From Photobacterium proteolyticum (GTDB lineage: Bacteria > Pseudomonadota > Gammaproteobacteria > Enterobacterales > Vibrionaceae): a DNA stretch of 64,000 nucleotides. Shown here piece after piece: positions 35,861 to 44,973 of this stretch. Numbering within the stretch: position 1 is the first letter of the stretch; every line of letters starts with the position of its first letter. The notes beneath the pieces were generated by a model that saw only the letters and a program-made list of their open reading frames with translations, ran no database searches and had not been told where the DNA came from. The position numbers and the translations under genes are program-made. Where the stretch lies: assembly GCF_001939735.1 (NCBI RefSeq), contig NZ_MJIL01000079.1:62370-126369 (forward strand), given 5' to 3'.

Positions 35861-38032
35861 ATGCAAACCAGCCGCTTAAAACTTGCTTTTCGCCGCTACT
35901 GGGCGAACGACAGAATTAACTACAGTATTCGAGTTCTTATTGCGCTGGTCGGGATCGCCTTCCCCTGCTGGTATCTGGACGCCACGACCGAAGTCACACC
36001 GCTGGTATTGGGGATTATTGCCGCCGCTCTTGCCGAAACCGACGATAACTTGACCGGACGGATAAAAGCCCTTGTGATGACACTGGCTTGTTTTCTTATC
36101 GCGGCCTTTTCGATCGAAATTCTGTTTGATTACCCAGTTCTGTTTGCAATCGGTCTGTTTAGCTCGACCTTCGGCTTTATTATGCTGGGCGCAATGGGAG
36201 CACGTTATGCCAGCATCGCTTTTGCATCATTGTTGCTGGCGGTCTATACCATGCTCGGTGCCGATCATAGCGTGAATCTCTGGTATCAGCCGATGTTGCT
36301 GCTGGCCGGTGCGTCTTGGTATGGCCTGCTATCTCTGACATGGCAGGTCCTGTGGCCCAACCAACCGGTACAGCAAAGCCTGGCTGCCGTTTTTACTGAA
36401 TTTGCCCACTACCTCGACAGCAAAAGCAAGCTTTTCGAGCCTGTTAACAATATGGTACCGCAACCCTTACGGCTAGAGGCTGCCGGACAGAACGCCCGGG
36501 TCGTCGCAGCCCTTAACGGAGCCAAGGCCACTTTACTCAACCGCGCCCGTCGTGGCCGACCGAACGATACCGGCGATAAGTTCCTCAAGATCTACTTCCT
36601 GGCTCAGGATATTCATGAGCGGGCAAGCTCTTCGCACTACCGCTATCAAGACCTGGCCGCCGCGTTCCAGCGCAGCGATGTTCTGTTTCGTTTTCAGCGA
36701 TTACTGACCAGCCAGGCCAAGGCCTGTCGAGAAGTTTCGCATGCGCTGGCAATGGGCAAACCCTACCGGCACGGTGCAGACAGTGTCAGAGCACTCGACG
36801 AGCTTCAGGAATCGCTACTGTATCTGAAAAACCAGCACAACCCGAAGTGGCGAACCTATCTGATCCAGCTCGAGTACCTGTTCAACAACCTTGCGACAGT
36901 TGAACGCCAGCTTTCAAATGTGAGCAACCCCGATGTCGCACAGACCGGCAATGATATAGAGCTGGCCGACAACGAAGCACGCAATATGAAAGCGCGCTGG
37001 CAACGTATTACCAGCCAGTTCACACCGGACTCTATGCTATTTCGCCACGCCTTGCGGATGGCTATCGCATTGACCGTCGGTTACGGCGTCATTCAGGCTC
37101 TGGAGCTGGAACGAGGCTACTGGATCCTGCTTACCACCCTGTTTGTCTGCCAGCCTAACTACAGCGCTACACGCCAGAAGCTGGTCCAGCGGGTACTCGG
37201 TACATTGGGCGGCCTGCTAGCCGGTATCCCTCTGCTTTACTTGTTCCCAGGTCAGGAAGGACAATTGGTGCTCATGGTGTTAGCCGGGGTCTTGTTCTTT
37301 GCCTTCCGCACCGTGCGCTATGGGCTGGCAACCGCGTTCATTACCTTGCTAGTGCTATTCTGCTTCAATCAGCTTGGCGAAGGGTACGCCGTGATCCTGC
37401 CCCGTTTAGGAGATACCTTGCTCGGCTGCTTGCTCGCCGTGCTGGCTGTTAGCTTTATTCTGCCTGACTGGCAGGCAAACCGACTGCACAAGGTCATGGC
37501 CTCGGCCATTACCACTAACCGCGACTACCTTGGTCAAATCATCGGCCAGTACCGAATAGGCAAAAAAGACAGCCTGAACTACCGCATTGCCCGTCGCGAT
37601 GCCCACAATACCGACGCCCAGTTGAGTACTGCCATCAGTAATATGTTGGCCGAGCCCGGCCGCTATCGAATGGCAACCGACGAGAGCTTTCGTTTTCTGA
37701 CGCTCAACCATGCGATGCTGAGCTATATATCGGCCTTGGGAGCTCACAGGACCCAGCTCGATGATGAGCAAACCCATCACCTGGTCGCCAAGGCACACCG
37801 CCAGATCCACGCACACCTTGATTGTCTGGCAGAACAACTCGACGGCAACCAATGCAGTCAGGCACCAAGTTCGGATACCGATCTTGAGCAGCAGCTTGCC
37901 CAATGGCGGGATGAGGACTGTAAGTCCGTCCGTATGGTCTTGCAGCAGCTTCACCTGATCCAACGAATGCTGCCGGAATTGCACTCGCTGGCGAATAAGC
38001 TCGCAGCTCGAACCAACAAGCAAATGGCATGA
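35861..38032 (+). CDS. yccS: YccS/YhfK-type inner membrane FUSC protein
   Basis: 723 residues. Two membrane blocks, each of ~6 helices (~20-175 and ~395-530), are separated by a cytoplasmic helical region; the C-terminal ~190 residues are soluble (AHRQIHAHLDCLAEQL...). The sequence follows the FUSC family (fusaric acid resistance-like), TIGR01666-type YccS: NYSIRVLIALVGIAFPCWYL, TEVTPLVLGIIAAALAETDDNLTGR, and in the second block GYWILLTTLFVCQPNYSATRQKLVQRVLGTLGG. A transport role for aromatic or lipophilic acids is inferred from the family. It lies beside helD as in enterics; the small yccF gene is absent. Confidence 0.9.
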   Translation: MQTSRLKLAFRRYWANDRINYSIRVLIALVGIAFPCWYLDATTEVTPLVLGIIAAALAETDDNLTGRIKALVMTLACFLIAAFSIEILFDYPVLFAIGLFSSTFGFIMLGAMGARYASIAFASLLLAVYTMLGADHSVNLWYQPMLLLAGASWYGLLSLTWQVLWPNQPVQQSLAAVFTEFAHYLDSKSKLFEPVNNMVPQPLRLEAAGQNARVVAALNGAKATLLNRARRGRPNDTGDKFLKIYFLAQDIHERASSSHYRYQDLAAAFQRSDVLFRFQRLLTSQAKACREVSHALAMGKPYRHGADSVRALDELQESLLYLKNQHNPKWRTYLIQLEYLFNNLATVERQLSNVSNPDVAQTGNDIELADNEARNMKARWQRITSQFTPDSMLFRHALRMAIALTVGYGVIQALELERGYWILLTTLFVCQPNYSATRQKLVQRVLGTLGGLLAGIPLLYLFPGQEGQLVLMVLAGVLFFAFRTVRYGLATAFITLLVLFCFNQLGEGYAVILPRLGDTLLGCLLAVLAVSFILPDWQANRLHKVMASAITTNRDYLGQIIGQYRIGKKDSLNYRIARRDAHNTDAQLSTAISNMLAEPGRYRMATDESFRFLTLNHAMLSYISALGAHRTQLDDEQTHHLVAKAHRQIHAHLDCLAEQLDGNQCSQAPSSDTDLEQQLAQWRDEDCKSVRMVLQQLHLIQRMLPELHSLANKLAARTNKQMA

Positions 38033-38118
38033 TACAAAACCTAAGACTTGAAGCCGGGCAGTGCAATCCTGCCGCTTCAGGCCATATCAATTGAACTACC
38101 ACACTGAAAGGAATCAGT

Positions 38119-38278
38119 ATGTCTGGGATTGCCAATACACCTGAACCACCTTATTACGCTGTTATCTTTACTTCCGAGCGTACTGAGGGAGACAACGGCT
38201 ACGGGCTCATGGCCGATAAAATGGTATTCATCATTCAAGGTCAGAATATCCAAAGTCGAACGAGACTATGGCCTCTAA
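38119..38278 (+). pseudogene. Antibiotic-biosynthesis-monooxygenase (ABM) family gene with internal deletion
   Basis: A good Shine-Dalgarno (AAAGGA) and ATG open a frame IANTPEPPYYAVIFTSERTEG..GYGLMADKM, the start of small dimeric-barrel ABM proteins (YqjZ type, ~105 residues). After MADKM the frame breaks. About 50 residues are missing, and the normal family ending (KVERDYGL, then stop) is found in another frame at 38251-38278. The gene thus lost its middle by an out-of-frame deletion. In the original frame a 57-residue product ends at 38292. Confidence 0.7.
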
Positions 38279-38322
38279 ACCTAAGTATTTAGTTAGGCGG
38301 ACTTAAAGAGTAGGACAACATT

Positions 38323-38832
38323 ATGATTATTACCGAAACCGAGCGCCTGCGTATCCGTCAGTTGACGGAAGATGACGCCGCCTTCGCCCTCAAGCTCTAT
38401 ACCTCGGAACCTTTTCTTCGTTTTGTCGGCGACAAGCAACTCAAAACTGTTGAAGATGCACGACAATACCTTCTCGACGGCCCTATCAGGATGTATCAGA
38501 CACGCGGGATTGGCCTGTACTTGGTCGAGCTAAAAGAATGCTGCACCCCGCTCGGTATTTGCGGATTGATCAAGCGCGATTCACTGGATGATATCGACCT
38601 TGGCTATGGCTTCCTGCCGGAAAATTTCGGTCAGGGGTATGGCTATGAGTCAGCGCTGGCGGTCATGGCGTATGGGCGACGGAAATTAAAGATGAAGAAA
38701 CTCGTCGCCATTACCACAGCTGACAACCAACGCTGCATCAAACTGCTGAACAAACTGGGGTTACATTTTGTTGAAAATATCGAAGAGCCCGAAGCCGCAC
38801 CGGCTCTCGGACTGTATGCCATGGAATTATAA
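38323..38832 (+). CDS. GNAT-family N-acetyltransferase (RimJ-type)
   Basis: 169 residues, acetyl-CoA dependent acetyltransferase. It matches the RimJ/RimL group: ETERLRIRQLTEDDAAFALKLY at the N-terminus, PLGICGLIKRDSLDDIDLGYGFLPENFGQGYGYESALAVM (acetyl-CoA loop QGYGYE), and the C-terminal LVAITTADNQRCIKLLNKLGL. Protein N-terminal or small-molecule acetylation is possible. Short gene set between a pseudogene and the opposing ole operon; no partner. The 40 bp after it hold a tandem repeat that overlaps the end of oleD. Confidence 0.88.
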   Translation: MIITETERLRIRQLTEDDAAFALKLYTSEPFLRFVGDKQLKTVEDARQYLLDGPIRMYQTRGIGLYLVELKECCTPLGICGLIKRDSLDDIDLGYGFLPENFGQGYGYESALAVMAYGRRKLKMKKLVAITTADNQRCIKLLNKLGLHFVENIEEPEAAPALGLYAMEL

Positions 38833-38840
38833 CTAGGTAC

Positions 38841-38880
38841 CTGAAACTATAATTTAGCGTCTGGAACTATAATTAAGCGT
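38841..38880. repeat. Two tandem 20-bp copies across the end of oleD
   Basis: Units 38841-38860 and 38861-38880 match at 18 of 20 positions (CTGAAACTATAATTTAGCGT and CTGGAACTATAATTAAGCGT). The second unit contains the last codons and stop of oleD on the minus strand, so the copy may have been made by slippage at the gene end. Confidence 0.75.
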
Positions 38881-39958
38881 CCGAAAGCGACGCTTTCAGT
38901 TTCTTCATACCGCTATCAATGCTGACCAGCGGCGTATAACCCAGATCACGCTTGGCGGCTGTGATATCAAAATAATGGCTCGTGGACAACTGCCTTGCCA
39001 CAAAGCGAGTCATAACCGGCTCTTCTTTTTTGCCCAACGCACCGTATACCCACTCTAAAAGCGAGCCGACACAATAGGCCAAGCCTGCAGGCACCCGCTT
39101 GTTAACTTCGGGTAAGTCGGCGCTCGCCAGTATCTTGTTCAGCATCACTGCCATCGTAATAGGCTCGTCGTTGCTGAGAAAATACGCCTTGCCGGCACAC
39201 GCTTTTGCATCCCCGGACAGGCTAACCGCAGCCAAAATATGGGCATAGGCGGCATTATCAACGTAAATCGTATCAACCAGTTTATCTTCCCTGCCAACAA
39301 GCTTTAAGCGCCCCACCCGGGCGCGCTCAATCACCCGCGGTACGAGATGAGGATCACCCGGGCCCCAGATGAGGTGGGGACGCAGAGCAACAGTACTCAA
39401 ACTACTATGGTTTGCCTCGAGGATCAGCTGCTCAGCAATGGCCTTCGACTCGGCATAGTAGTTAAGGTAGCTATCGGCATAAGGGGCAGACTCGTCAATT
39501 CCCGCTTCATCCCTTCCTGCAAATGTCACACTCGGTGTGCTGGTGTACACCAGCTTATCTATATCGAGCGTCTGACACGCCTCAATGATGTTACGCGCAC
39601 CATCCACGTTTGGGAGGAAATAAGCGTCCTTTTCGCCCCAGACACCCGCTTTCGAGGCAACATGGAAGGCCACATCACACCCTTGCATCGCAGCCAGTAA
39701 TGCCGGCTTGTCACAGATGTCACCCTTGACCATCCTGACGCCCATCAGCTCAAGATCCGGATAACTCCCCCGTGCAAAACCCGTCACTTCAATCCCCGCT
39801 GCCCGCAGGTAGCGACAAATGGCCTTACCCAGAAAGCCTCCTGCTCCTGTTACAAACGCATGGCTAACCTTCAGCGCCAGCACCTGCAGTGCCTTTGATT
39901 CTTCAGGCAGGAGTTCATGATTAACCGTGCTGCCAGAGATAGTTAGATCACTTACCAT
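38873..39958 (-). CDS. oleD: OleD: NADPH-dependent 2-alkyl-3-ketoacid reductase
   Basis: 361 residues of the extended short-chain dehydrogenase (3-beta-HSD-like) family. OleD reduces the beta-keto acid made by OleA to a beta-hydroxy acid with NADPH. The N-terminal dinucleotide loop is VTGAGGFLGKAICRYLRAAGI (~39-59). Catalytic Ser/Tyr/Lys is visible as VYTSTPSVTF and NYYAESKA (YxxxK, ~170). A ~30-residue extension precedes the domain (TISGSTVNHELLPEES), a length seen in other OleD proteins. Last gene of the ole operon, with 21 bp to oleC. Tandem repeat at the 3' end. Confidence 0.9.
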   Translation of the reverse strand: MVSDLTISGSTVNHELLPEESKALQVLALKVSHAFVTGAGGFLGKAICRYLRAAGIEVTGFARGSYPDLELMGVRMVKGDICDKPALLAAMQGCDVAFHVASKAGVWGEKDAYFLPNVDGARNIIEACQTLDIDKLVYTSTPSVTFAGRDEAGIDESAPYADSYLNYYAESKAIAEQLILEANHSSLSTVALRPHLIWGPGDPHLVPRVIERARVGRLKLVGREDKLVDTIYVDNAAYAHILAAVSLSGDAKACAGKAYFLSNDEPITMAVMLNKILASADLPEVNKRVPAGLAYCVGSLLEWVYGALGKKEEPVMTRFVARQLSTSHYFDITAAKRDLGYTPLVSIDSGMKKLKASLSDA

Positions 39959-39979
39959 CGAGTGCCTTTTGTATGCTCG

Positions 39980-41743
39980 TTATTCTGAAATACTGTCTTG
40001 TGCCCAGACGGCGAGTTTCTCTCGGAAGATTTTCGCATTGTGGCGAATATCAACAGGGAAGTCAGGATGGATCAGGAAATCAGCAATGCCTGCGGTTTGG
40101 CGATGTTTCTCACCTATAGCTCTGAGCTCGTCATAAAAATGCTCTACCGCTGATTCTGACTTTTCTAACTCAACCCCTTTTTCAAGCTCTACACACAGCA
40201 ACGGCGCAGTCTCGCCCCTGATTTCTACACCGACTAGCGCGGTACGTCTGACTTTTGGGTGAGTATTGAAGATACGCTCACATGGGATCGAAAAATAAGG
40301 CTCATCATCGAATATCGAACCTGCACGATTGGCCTCGACCCGGTGGGCTTTACGACCACACATCCACAACTGGCCATGCTGATCAAGATAGCCTAAATCT
40401 CCCATACGGTGGCGAACACTGTGCTCAGCCGGGCCATCCGCGCTGTCTATGATCTTGGCTTGTTCAGTCGCACTGGCACGATGGTAATAAGAGTGGCTGA
40501 CCATCGGTCCTTTGACGACAATTTCACCAATCGTACCTACCGGTAGCCGCAATGCCTCGTCCCATTCAGTGATTGGATCTTCTGTGATCGCAATGATCGC
40601 TACATCAACCCCATCAACTGGCTTCCCGACGCATATGCCTCCACCGCTATCAGTAATATCGGTCGTATTAAGCAACTGCTCACTCCCGATCATCGCCAGC
40701 GGCAAGGACTCTGTCGCACCATAGGAATTTAATACCTCGACACCGTCTTTCAGCATCTTGCTAAAGCGGGCAATCGATGAAATCGTCGCCGGCGCGCCGG
40801 CAGAAATCACTCGTCGAATACTGGGCAAGGTATGCGCTTTAGCTTCTGTGCTGGCAGCACCCGCTTGGCCCAGTCGCTCGATAAGGGCCGGATTCACAAA
40901 CATATTGCTGCACTGATATTGCTCAATAGCAGCAAAGAGGTTATCAGGATTAGCGGTGATCGGCTTGCTGGCATCCATATCAGGCACAATCGATGCCATC
41001 CCGAGCGCTGGCCCGAACAGAGAGAACAACGGGAAAGTGGCAAGATCGCGCTCACCAGGAACAATGCCGTAATCATTTTTCAGCACATTGATTTGTGCCT
41101 CGAACATGGCGTGGGTATACACCACCCCTTTGGGCGTTCCGGTGCTACCACTGGTGAACAAAATCGCAGCCATTTCATCACTGCCAAGCAATGCCATGTT
41201 ATGAGTTATTGGCGTCTCGTTATTCGCGTGTGAGGATTGAGAGTTTGCATCGGCTTTCAGCAAAGCCTTAAGGCTTGTACCACCAAAAGCTTTGGCAAAT
41301 AGCTCACTGCCGCCGACAGTCAACAAACGGCGGACACTCGCCTTGCCCCAACCAAATAAACAGCGCGCAATATGGGCTTTTGGGATCCCGATAAACGCAT
41401 CGGGTTCGGCCTCGGCGAAACACTGCCTGAGATTCTTTATCCCCATCCCCGGATCGACAAGGATCGGGATCACACCGGCTTTGAACAGGGCAAACGTCAG
41501 AGCAAAGAAATCCAGGCTGGGTGTTACCATCAACACCACTTTCATGCCACGGGTAATGCCATACTCAGCAAGTACCCGGGCAATACGATCACTCTCGGCA
41601 TCAAGCTCCGCAAAGTTCAGTTCCTGATAGCGAAACCTGCCGGTCAGCAACCGCTTTTGCACCGCGACAGCAAGCGCGTCTGGCGTTTCTTCCGCAGCTC
41701 GCTTCAAGTGACGACAGATATTGGCCTGATGCTGTTCAGCCAT
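39980..41743 (-). CDS. oleC: OleC: beta-lactone synthetase (AMP-ligase fold)
   Basis: 587 residues of the ANL superfamily, ATP-dependent. OleC turns the beta-hydroxy acid from OleD into a beta-lactone via an acyl-adenylate. Phosphate-loop [20 protein letters not shown] (~190), [12 protein letters not shown] (~340, A5 motif), [13 protein letters not shown], and [25 protein letters not shown] (the A7/A8 region) are clear. The late catalytic Lys region lies near [14 protein letters not shown]. Five bases separate it from the upstream oleB stop, so they are co-translated. Longer than AMP-ligases of CoA type, as expected. Confidence 0.9.
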   Translation of the reverse strand: MAEQHQANICRHLKRAAEETPDALAVAVQKRLLTGRFRYQELNFAELDAESDRIARVLAEYGITRGMKVVLMVTPSLDFFALTFALFKAGVIPILVDPGMGIKNLRQCFAEAEPDAFIGIPKAHIARCLFGWGKASVRRLLTVGGSELFAKAFGGTSLKALLKADANSQSSHANNETPITHNMALLGSDEMAAILFTSGSTGTPKGVVYTHAMFEAQINVLKNDYGIVPGERDLATFPLFSLFGPALGMASIVPDMDASKPITANPDNLFAAIEQYQCSNMFVNPALIERLGQAGAASTEAKAHTLPSIRRVISAGAPATISSIARFSKMLKDGVEVLNSYGATESLPLAMIGSEQLLNTTDITDSGGGICVGKPVDGVDVAIIAITEDPITEWDEALRLPVGTIGEIVVKGPMVSHSYYHRASATEQAKIIDSADGPAEHSVRHRMGDLGYLDQHGQLWMCGRKAHRVEANRAGSIFDDEPYFSIPCERIFNTHPKVRRTALVGVEIRGETAPLLCVELEKGVELEKSESAVEHFYDELRAIGEKHRQTAGIADFLIHPDFPVDIRHNAKIFREKLAVWAQDSISE

Positions 41744-41748
41744 GTGGG

Positions 41749-42645
41749 CTATACCTCGCTCGACGGCGTATCGTTAAGAAAATTAGTAATAAGAGGCACA
41801 ACTTCGTCACTCGCATCTTCAAGAATATAGTGACCGCAGTCGGCAAATTCATGCACCGTTGCATGCGGCATTCTCTCACGCCACTCTGCCAAGAAATGCT
41901 TGTCAAAGACAAAGTCTTTCAGCCCCCAGCAGATTAACGTCGGCACCTGTGAGAAAGTAGGCAGGCTGGCGGCAATATCAGAGACGAGCTGATAGTTTCT
42001 GTCACCTTCGCGCAGCGGAATATCCTGAACAAAACGCAAGGTAGAGATCCGGTTTGCCCATGAATCAAACGGTGCCACATAGGCTTTGCGTACTTCCGGG
42101 CTCATCGGTTTACGTTTAACCCCCACATACGATGCTATTGACGAAAACGCATTGAAACCACGTACCAGCCCGGTACCTAGTAAGGTATTGCGGCAAATCC
42201 ACAGCGCCCACGGGAAAGGCTTTGATTCGGGCAGGTGAAATGCACCGGTGTTCAAGACCACCAGACGCTTGATCCGATCAGGATAGCGGGCGGCATATCC
42301 CATGCCGATCATTCCGCCCCAATCATGGACCACCAGGGTGATATTTTCCCGTACATCCAAGTGCTCTAGCAGCGCCTCGAGATCGTCGATACGGTTGCTC
42401 AGGGTGTAGTCATATCCATCATCATCCGGCTTATCGGACAAACCGCAGCCAATATGATCCGGCACGATACACTGATGATTATCGCTCAGTGCTGTTACCA
42501 GATTACGGTAATAGAACGACCAACTGGGATTACCATGAACCATCACAACAGGCTCGCCCTGCCCCTCATTGAGGTAATGGAGCTTATGACCGTTGCGATC
42601 AAGAAAGTTGCGCTTAAAGGGAAACAATGTGTCTAACATGACCAT
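41749..42645 (-). CDS. oleB: OleB: beta-lactone decarboxylase (alpha/beta hydrolase)
   Basis: 298 residues with a haloalkane-dehalogenase-like alpha/beta hydrolase fold. It converts the beta-lactone from OleC to the cis-olefin and CO2. The nucleophile is Asp108 in [10 protein letters not shown], the oxyanion region is [15 protein letters not shown] (~35), and the catalytic His sits in [11 protein letters not shown] (~277). The lid region ([20 protein letters not shown]) is typical of OleB. It overlaps neither neighbour: 33 bp from oleA and 5 bp to oleC. Confidence 0.9.
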   Translation of the reverse strand: MVMLDTLFPFKRNFLDRNGHKLHYLNEGQGEPVVMVHGNPSWSFYYRNLVTALSDNHQCIVPDHIGCGLSDKPDDDGYDYTLSNRIDDLEALLEHLDVRENITLVVHDWGGMIGMGYAARYPDRIKRLVVLNTGAFHLPESKPFPWALWICRNTLLGTGLVRGFNAFSSIASYVGVKRKPMSPEVRKAYVAPFDSWANRISTLRFVQDIPLREGDRNYQLVSDIAASLPTFSQVPTLICWGLKDFVFDKHFLAEWRERMPHATVHEFADCGHYILEDASDEVVPLITNFLNDTPSSEV

Positions 42646-42678
42646 CCTTATACTGTACTGTTTGGTAGTTACCGACTG

Positions 42679-43728
42679 CTACCACTTAAGGCCCAACATC
42701 ATGCAGTTTAGCCCGCTCCCTATACCCAGGAAGCTTACATTGTTGCCCGGTTTCAAAAAGCCATGATCATGCGCCATCGCGGCAGTAACAGGCAAAGACA
42801 CGCTGCCCATATTCCCCATCAGGCGATAGGTAGGGAACTCTTTACCAACGGGGATATTCAATGCATTTAGCACCTGTTTCCGGTTCGATGCCCCAACTTG
42901 GTGACAAATAACCTTGTCGACCTGATCGACAACCCAATCACGCTGTTCGAGAAAATGCTGCCAGGTATCACGCGCCAACTGAACCCCTTCCTTAAGCAGG
43001 CTCACACCGTCGGTACGCATATACTCACGGAACAACTGCGGCCCAACTTCCTGCAGGCCCCACTGGCAAAGGTCATGATGTTCCGGTGCCGACAGATGGC
43101 TCGCACCCAGCAATTGGTGCTGGCGAGTATTGCGAAGCGGAAGGCTACCGTCAGTCAGCAACACTGCAACAGCCCCCGATCCACCGGTCAGCGTTGCTAG
43201 CGACTGGGCAAAGTTCTGCATGGTCGGTTCGGCCAGCATATGATCAATGGTGATGTCGACAATGTGACGGGCTGACTCACAAGAAACCACCAGTCCTGCT
43301 TTAATCTGCCCCAGTTCGATACGGTTGGCGATATCCAGAATGCCGGAAAGCACGCCAAGACAGGCGTTGCTGATATCGTAAATGGCGGTATTGTTCGACA
43401 CACCCAGCTCAGAGGCAATTCTACAGGCGGTAGCCGGTTCGTGCTGATCACGGCATACGCCGGTATATATAACAGCGCCCAGATCCTCGACTCTTACACC
43501 CGTCTCATCAATCGATTTACGGGCTGCGGCCAGTGCGCCATCAGACAATACATGCCCTTTAGGCCACCAGCGACGCTCTTCGATCCCGGTTAACGCGGCA
43601 AGCTGCCCCATCGGGATTCGGAATTTCTGATACAAAGGCGCTAAACGGGATTCAAGCTCGGAGCTTGTGACCACTTGTGGTGCTAGCTCGTAAGCCAGAC
43701 TATTGATAAAAACGCGGGAATATTTCAT
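42679..43728 (-). CDS. oleA: OleA: head-to-head condensing thiolase-fold enzyme
   Basis: 349 residues, FabH/thiolase superfamily. OleA condenses two fatty acyl-CoA molecules by non-decarboxylative Claisen chemistry to a beta-keto acid. The nucleophile Cys123 is in DISNACLGVLSGIL, and Glu97 (VCRDQHEPATACRIA) is at the place of the Glu base of Xanthomonas OleA. His and Asn of the triad are in VICHQVGASNRKQV (~285) and LMGNMGSVSLPV (~316). It is the first gene of the ole operon and starts 262 bp from the divergent orf6 gene. Substrate here may be Pfa products. Confidence 0.92.
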   Translation of the reverse strand: MKYSRVFINSLAYELAPQVVTSSELESRLAPLYQKFRIPMGQLAALTGIEERRWWPKGHVLSDGALAAARKSIDETGVRVEDLGAVIYTGVCRDQHEPATACRIASELGVSNNTAIYDISNACLGVLSGILDIANRIELGQIKAGLVVSCESARHIVDITIDHMLAEPTMQNFAQSLATLTGGSGAVAVLLTDGSLPLRNTRQHQLLGASHLSAPEHHDLCQWGLQEVGPQLFREYMRTDGVSLLKEGVQLARDTWQHFLEQRDWVVDQVDKVICHQVGASNRKQVLNALNIPVGKEFPTYRLMGNMGSVSLPVTAAMAHDHGFLKPGNNVSFLGIGSGLNCMMLGLKW

Positions 43729-43990
43729 TCAACTACTGTAACGGCTCACTATCTCGGCCCATACGGCACCGATCATCATTATTTATGCTTACTTGCGCGT
43801 CATTGGAGCAAGAAAAGAACGAGGATTCAATAAAAACTGCCAGATAACGCGATGTAGGCTGGCTCATATGACCAGTACAAAAGATATTATGTCAAAGGCA
43901 AACCTCATGTAGAGTGCAACTCGTGATACTTATTCTTGCTCAGGCAGGAAAGTATAGAACACCTTATTGATTTGAGAGACAGAAACCAAA
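43729..43990. promoter_or_regulatory. Divergent promoter region of the ole and orf6/pfa operons
   Basis: 262 bp between oleA (minus) and orf6 (plus), the only place for both 5' leaders. A half FadR-like site (ACTGGTC, minus strand, around 43868-43876) is visible, but no full palindrome. Nothing else recognised. Confidence 0.5.
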
Positions 43991-44392
43991 ATGAGCAAGG
44001 TATATCACCACCCGGTACAAATTTATTACGAAGATACTGACCACTCAGGCGTGGTATACCACCCTAACTTTCTCAAGTATTTCGAACGCGCCCGTGAACA
44101 TGTCATTGATAGTGACAAGTTGGCGAGGCTATGGAACGAGCATGGGCTCGGGTTTGCGGTCTATAAGGCCAATATGACCTTCCAAGATGGTGTTGAGTTT
44201 GCAGAGATTTGCGATATTCGCACCACGTTTACCCTGGAAGGAAAGTACAAGACCTTGTGGCGTCAGGAAGTCTGGCGTCCTGGAGCCACCCGGGCAGCCG
44301 TTATCGGCGATATCGAAATGGTCTGCCTGGATAAAGAAAAGCGTTTGCAACCTGTTCCCGAAGAAATCCTGCGCTCCATGATGGATGAATGA
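43991..44392 (+). CDS. orf6: Orf6: hot-dog-fold acyl thioesterase of the EPA cluster
   Basis: 133 residues, 4HBT/YbgC-type thioesterase. Catalytic region EDTDHSGVVYHPNFLKYFERARE has the Asp17 and His24 of the DTDxxGxxxHxxY pattern. It resembles Orf6 of the P. profundum pfa cluster, described in the literature as a long-chain acyl thioesterase that enhances PUFA release. It precedes pfaA by 581 bp in the same direction. It could free fatty acids from PfaA-C ACPs or supply OleA with acyl chains. Start is ATG 43991; the GAGAGACAG upstream is a fair Shine-Dalgarno. Confidence 0.88.
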   Translation: MSKVYHHPVQIYYEDTDHSGVVYHPNFLKYFERAREHVIDSDKLARLWNEHGLGFAVYKANMTFQDGVEFAEICDIRTTFTLEGKYKTLWRQEVWRPGATRAAVIGDIEMVCLDKEKRLQPVPEEILRSMMDE

Positions 44393-44973
44393 TCCACGCT
44401 TTCACGCCATTCCTGTCACCTTTCAATTATGCTTATTTATAAAAATGAGGTATAGGTCAAGTTTTGGTGAAAATCTGAGTATTTGCACTAAAAACACAAA
44501 ATAAAGCCATTATATTCAAATGGTTATGAATATTGACAATACAATAAAATAGCTTTTCGATTTTTTAACTGGTCTGAAGAGATCCTACCTCCCCATTCAG
44601 GCGATTGTAACGAAAAGCGACCTCGGGTAGGCTGCTGAGCCATCAACGGACGTAGCTGGCTTTATTCTGGATGGTAAGTACCTCCTTTTCTGATAATCGC
44701 AGCAGAATTATGATGGATACAACTTATATGGATGAAAGCACTACCGCAAATCGTAGAATGACAGGAATATGCTACTGCTGATATGCACTTATCCATTTCT
44801 AGCACATTCCGGCGCATTGCTACTGCCAATCACTTCCTAACCAGTGTATTTCCACACCGGTTATTGCCATTTTTATTACACTTCTACCGACTTGCTTCGA
44901 ACCAGTTGCCTAGCAGCAATACTCGCACCGAATATTTTGCACCCGATTTTCGGGTGTTCAGTGGAGACTCATA
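44393..44973 (+). promoter_or_regulatory. 581-bp leader region before pfaA
   Basis: No convincing gene. A 63-codon frame (44783-44974) ends on the pfaA start (TAATG) but is unlike any protein and has no Shine-Dalgarno. A TTGACA occurs at 44533-44538 without a good -10 at 16-18 bp. A FadR-like palindrome lies at 44567-44583. The length suggests a long 5' leader with regulation. Confidence 0.5.
44567..44583 (+). promoter_or_regulatory. Candidate FadR-type operator upstream of pfaA
   Basis: AACTGGTCTGAAGAGAT matches 11 of the 14 fixed bases of the FadR site (AnCTGGTCCGACnnGTT, known from E. coli), including the whole left half-site ACTGGTC. FadR activates fatty acid synthesis genes such as fabA from sites of this type. 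Functional meaning is inference. Confidence 0.4.

Noticed and set aside
37406-38023. 205-codon minus-strand frame opposite yccS
   Set aside because: It lies fully inside the clear yccS gene, no Shine-Dalgarno and no family resemblance; a shadow frame.
44533-44561. TTGACA box as full promoter of pfaA
   Set aside because: No acceptable -10 at 16-18 bp (best TTCGAT), so not listed as a promoter.
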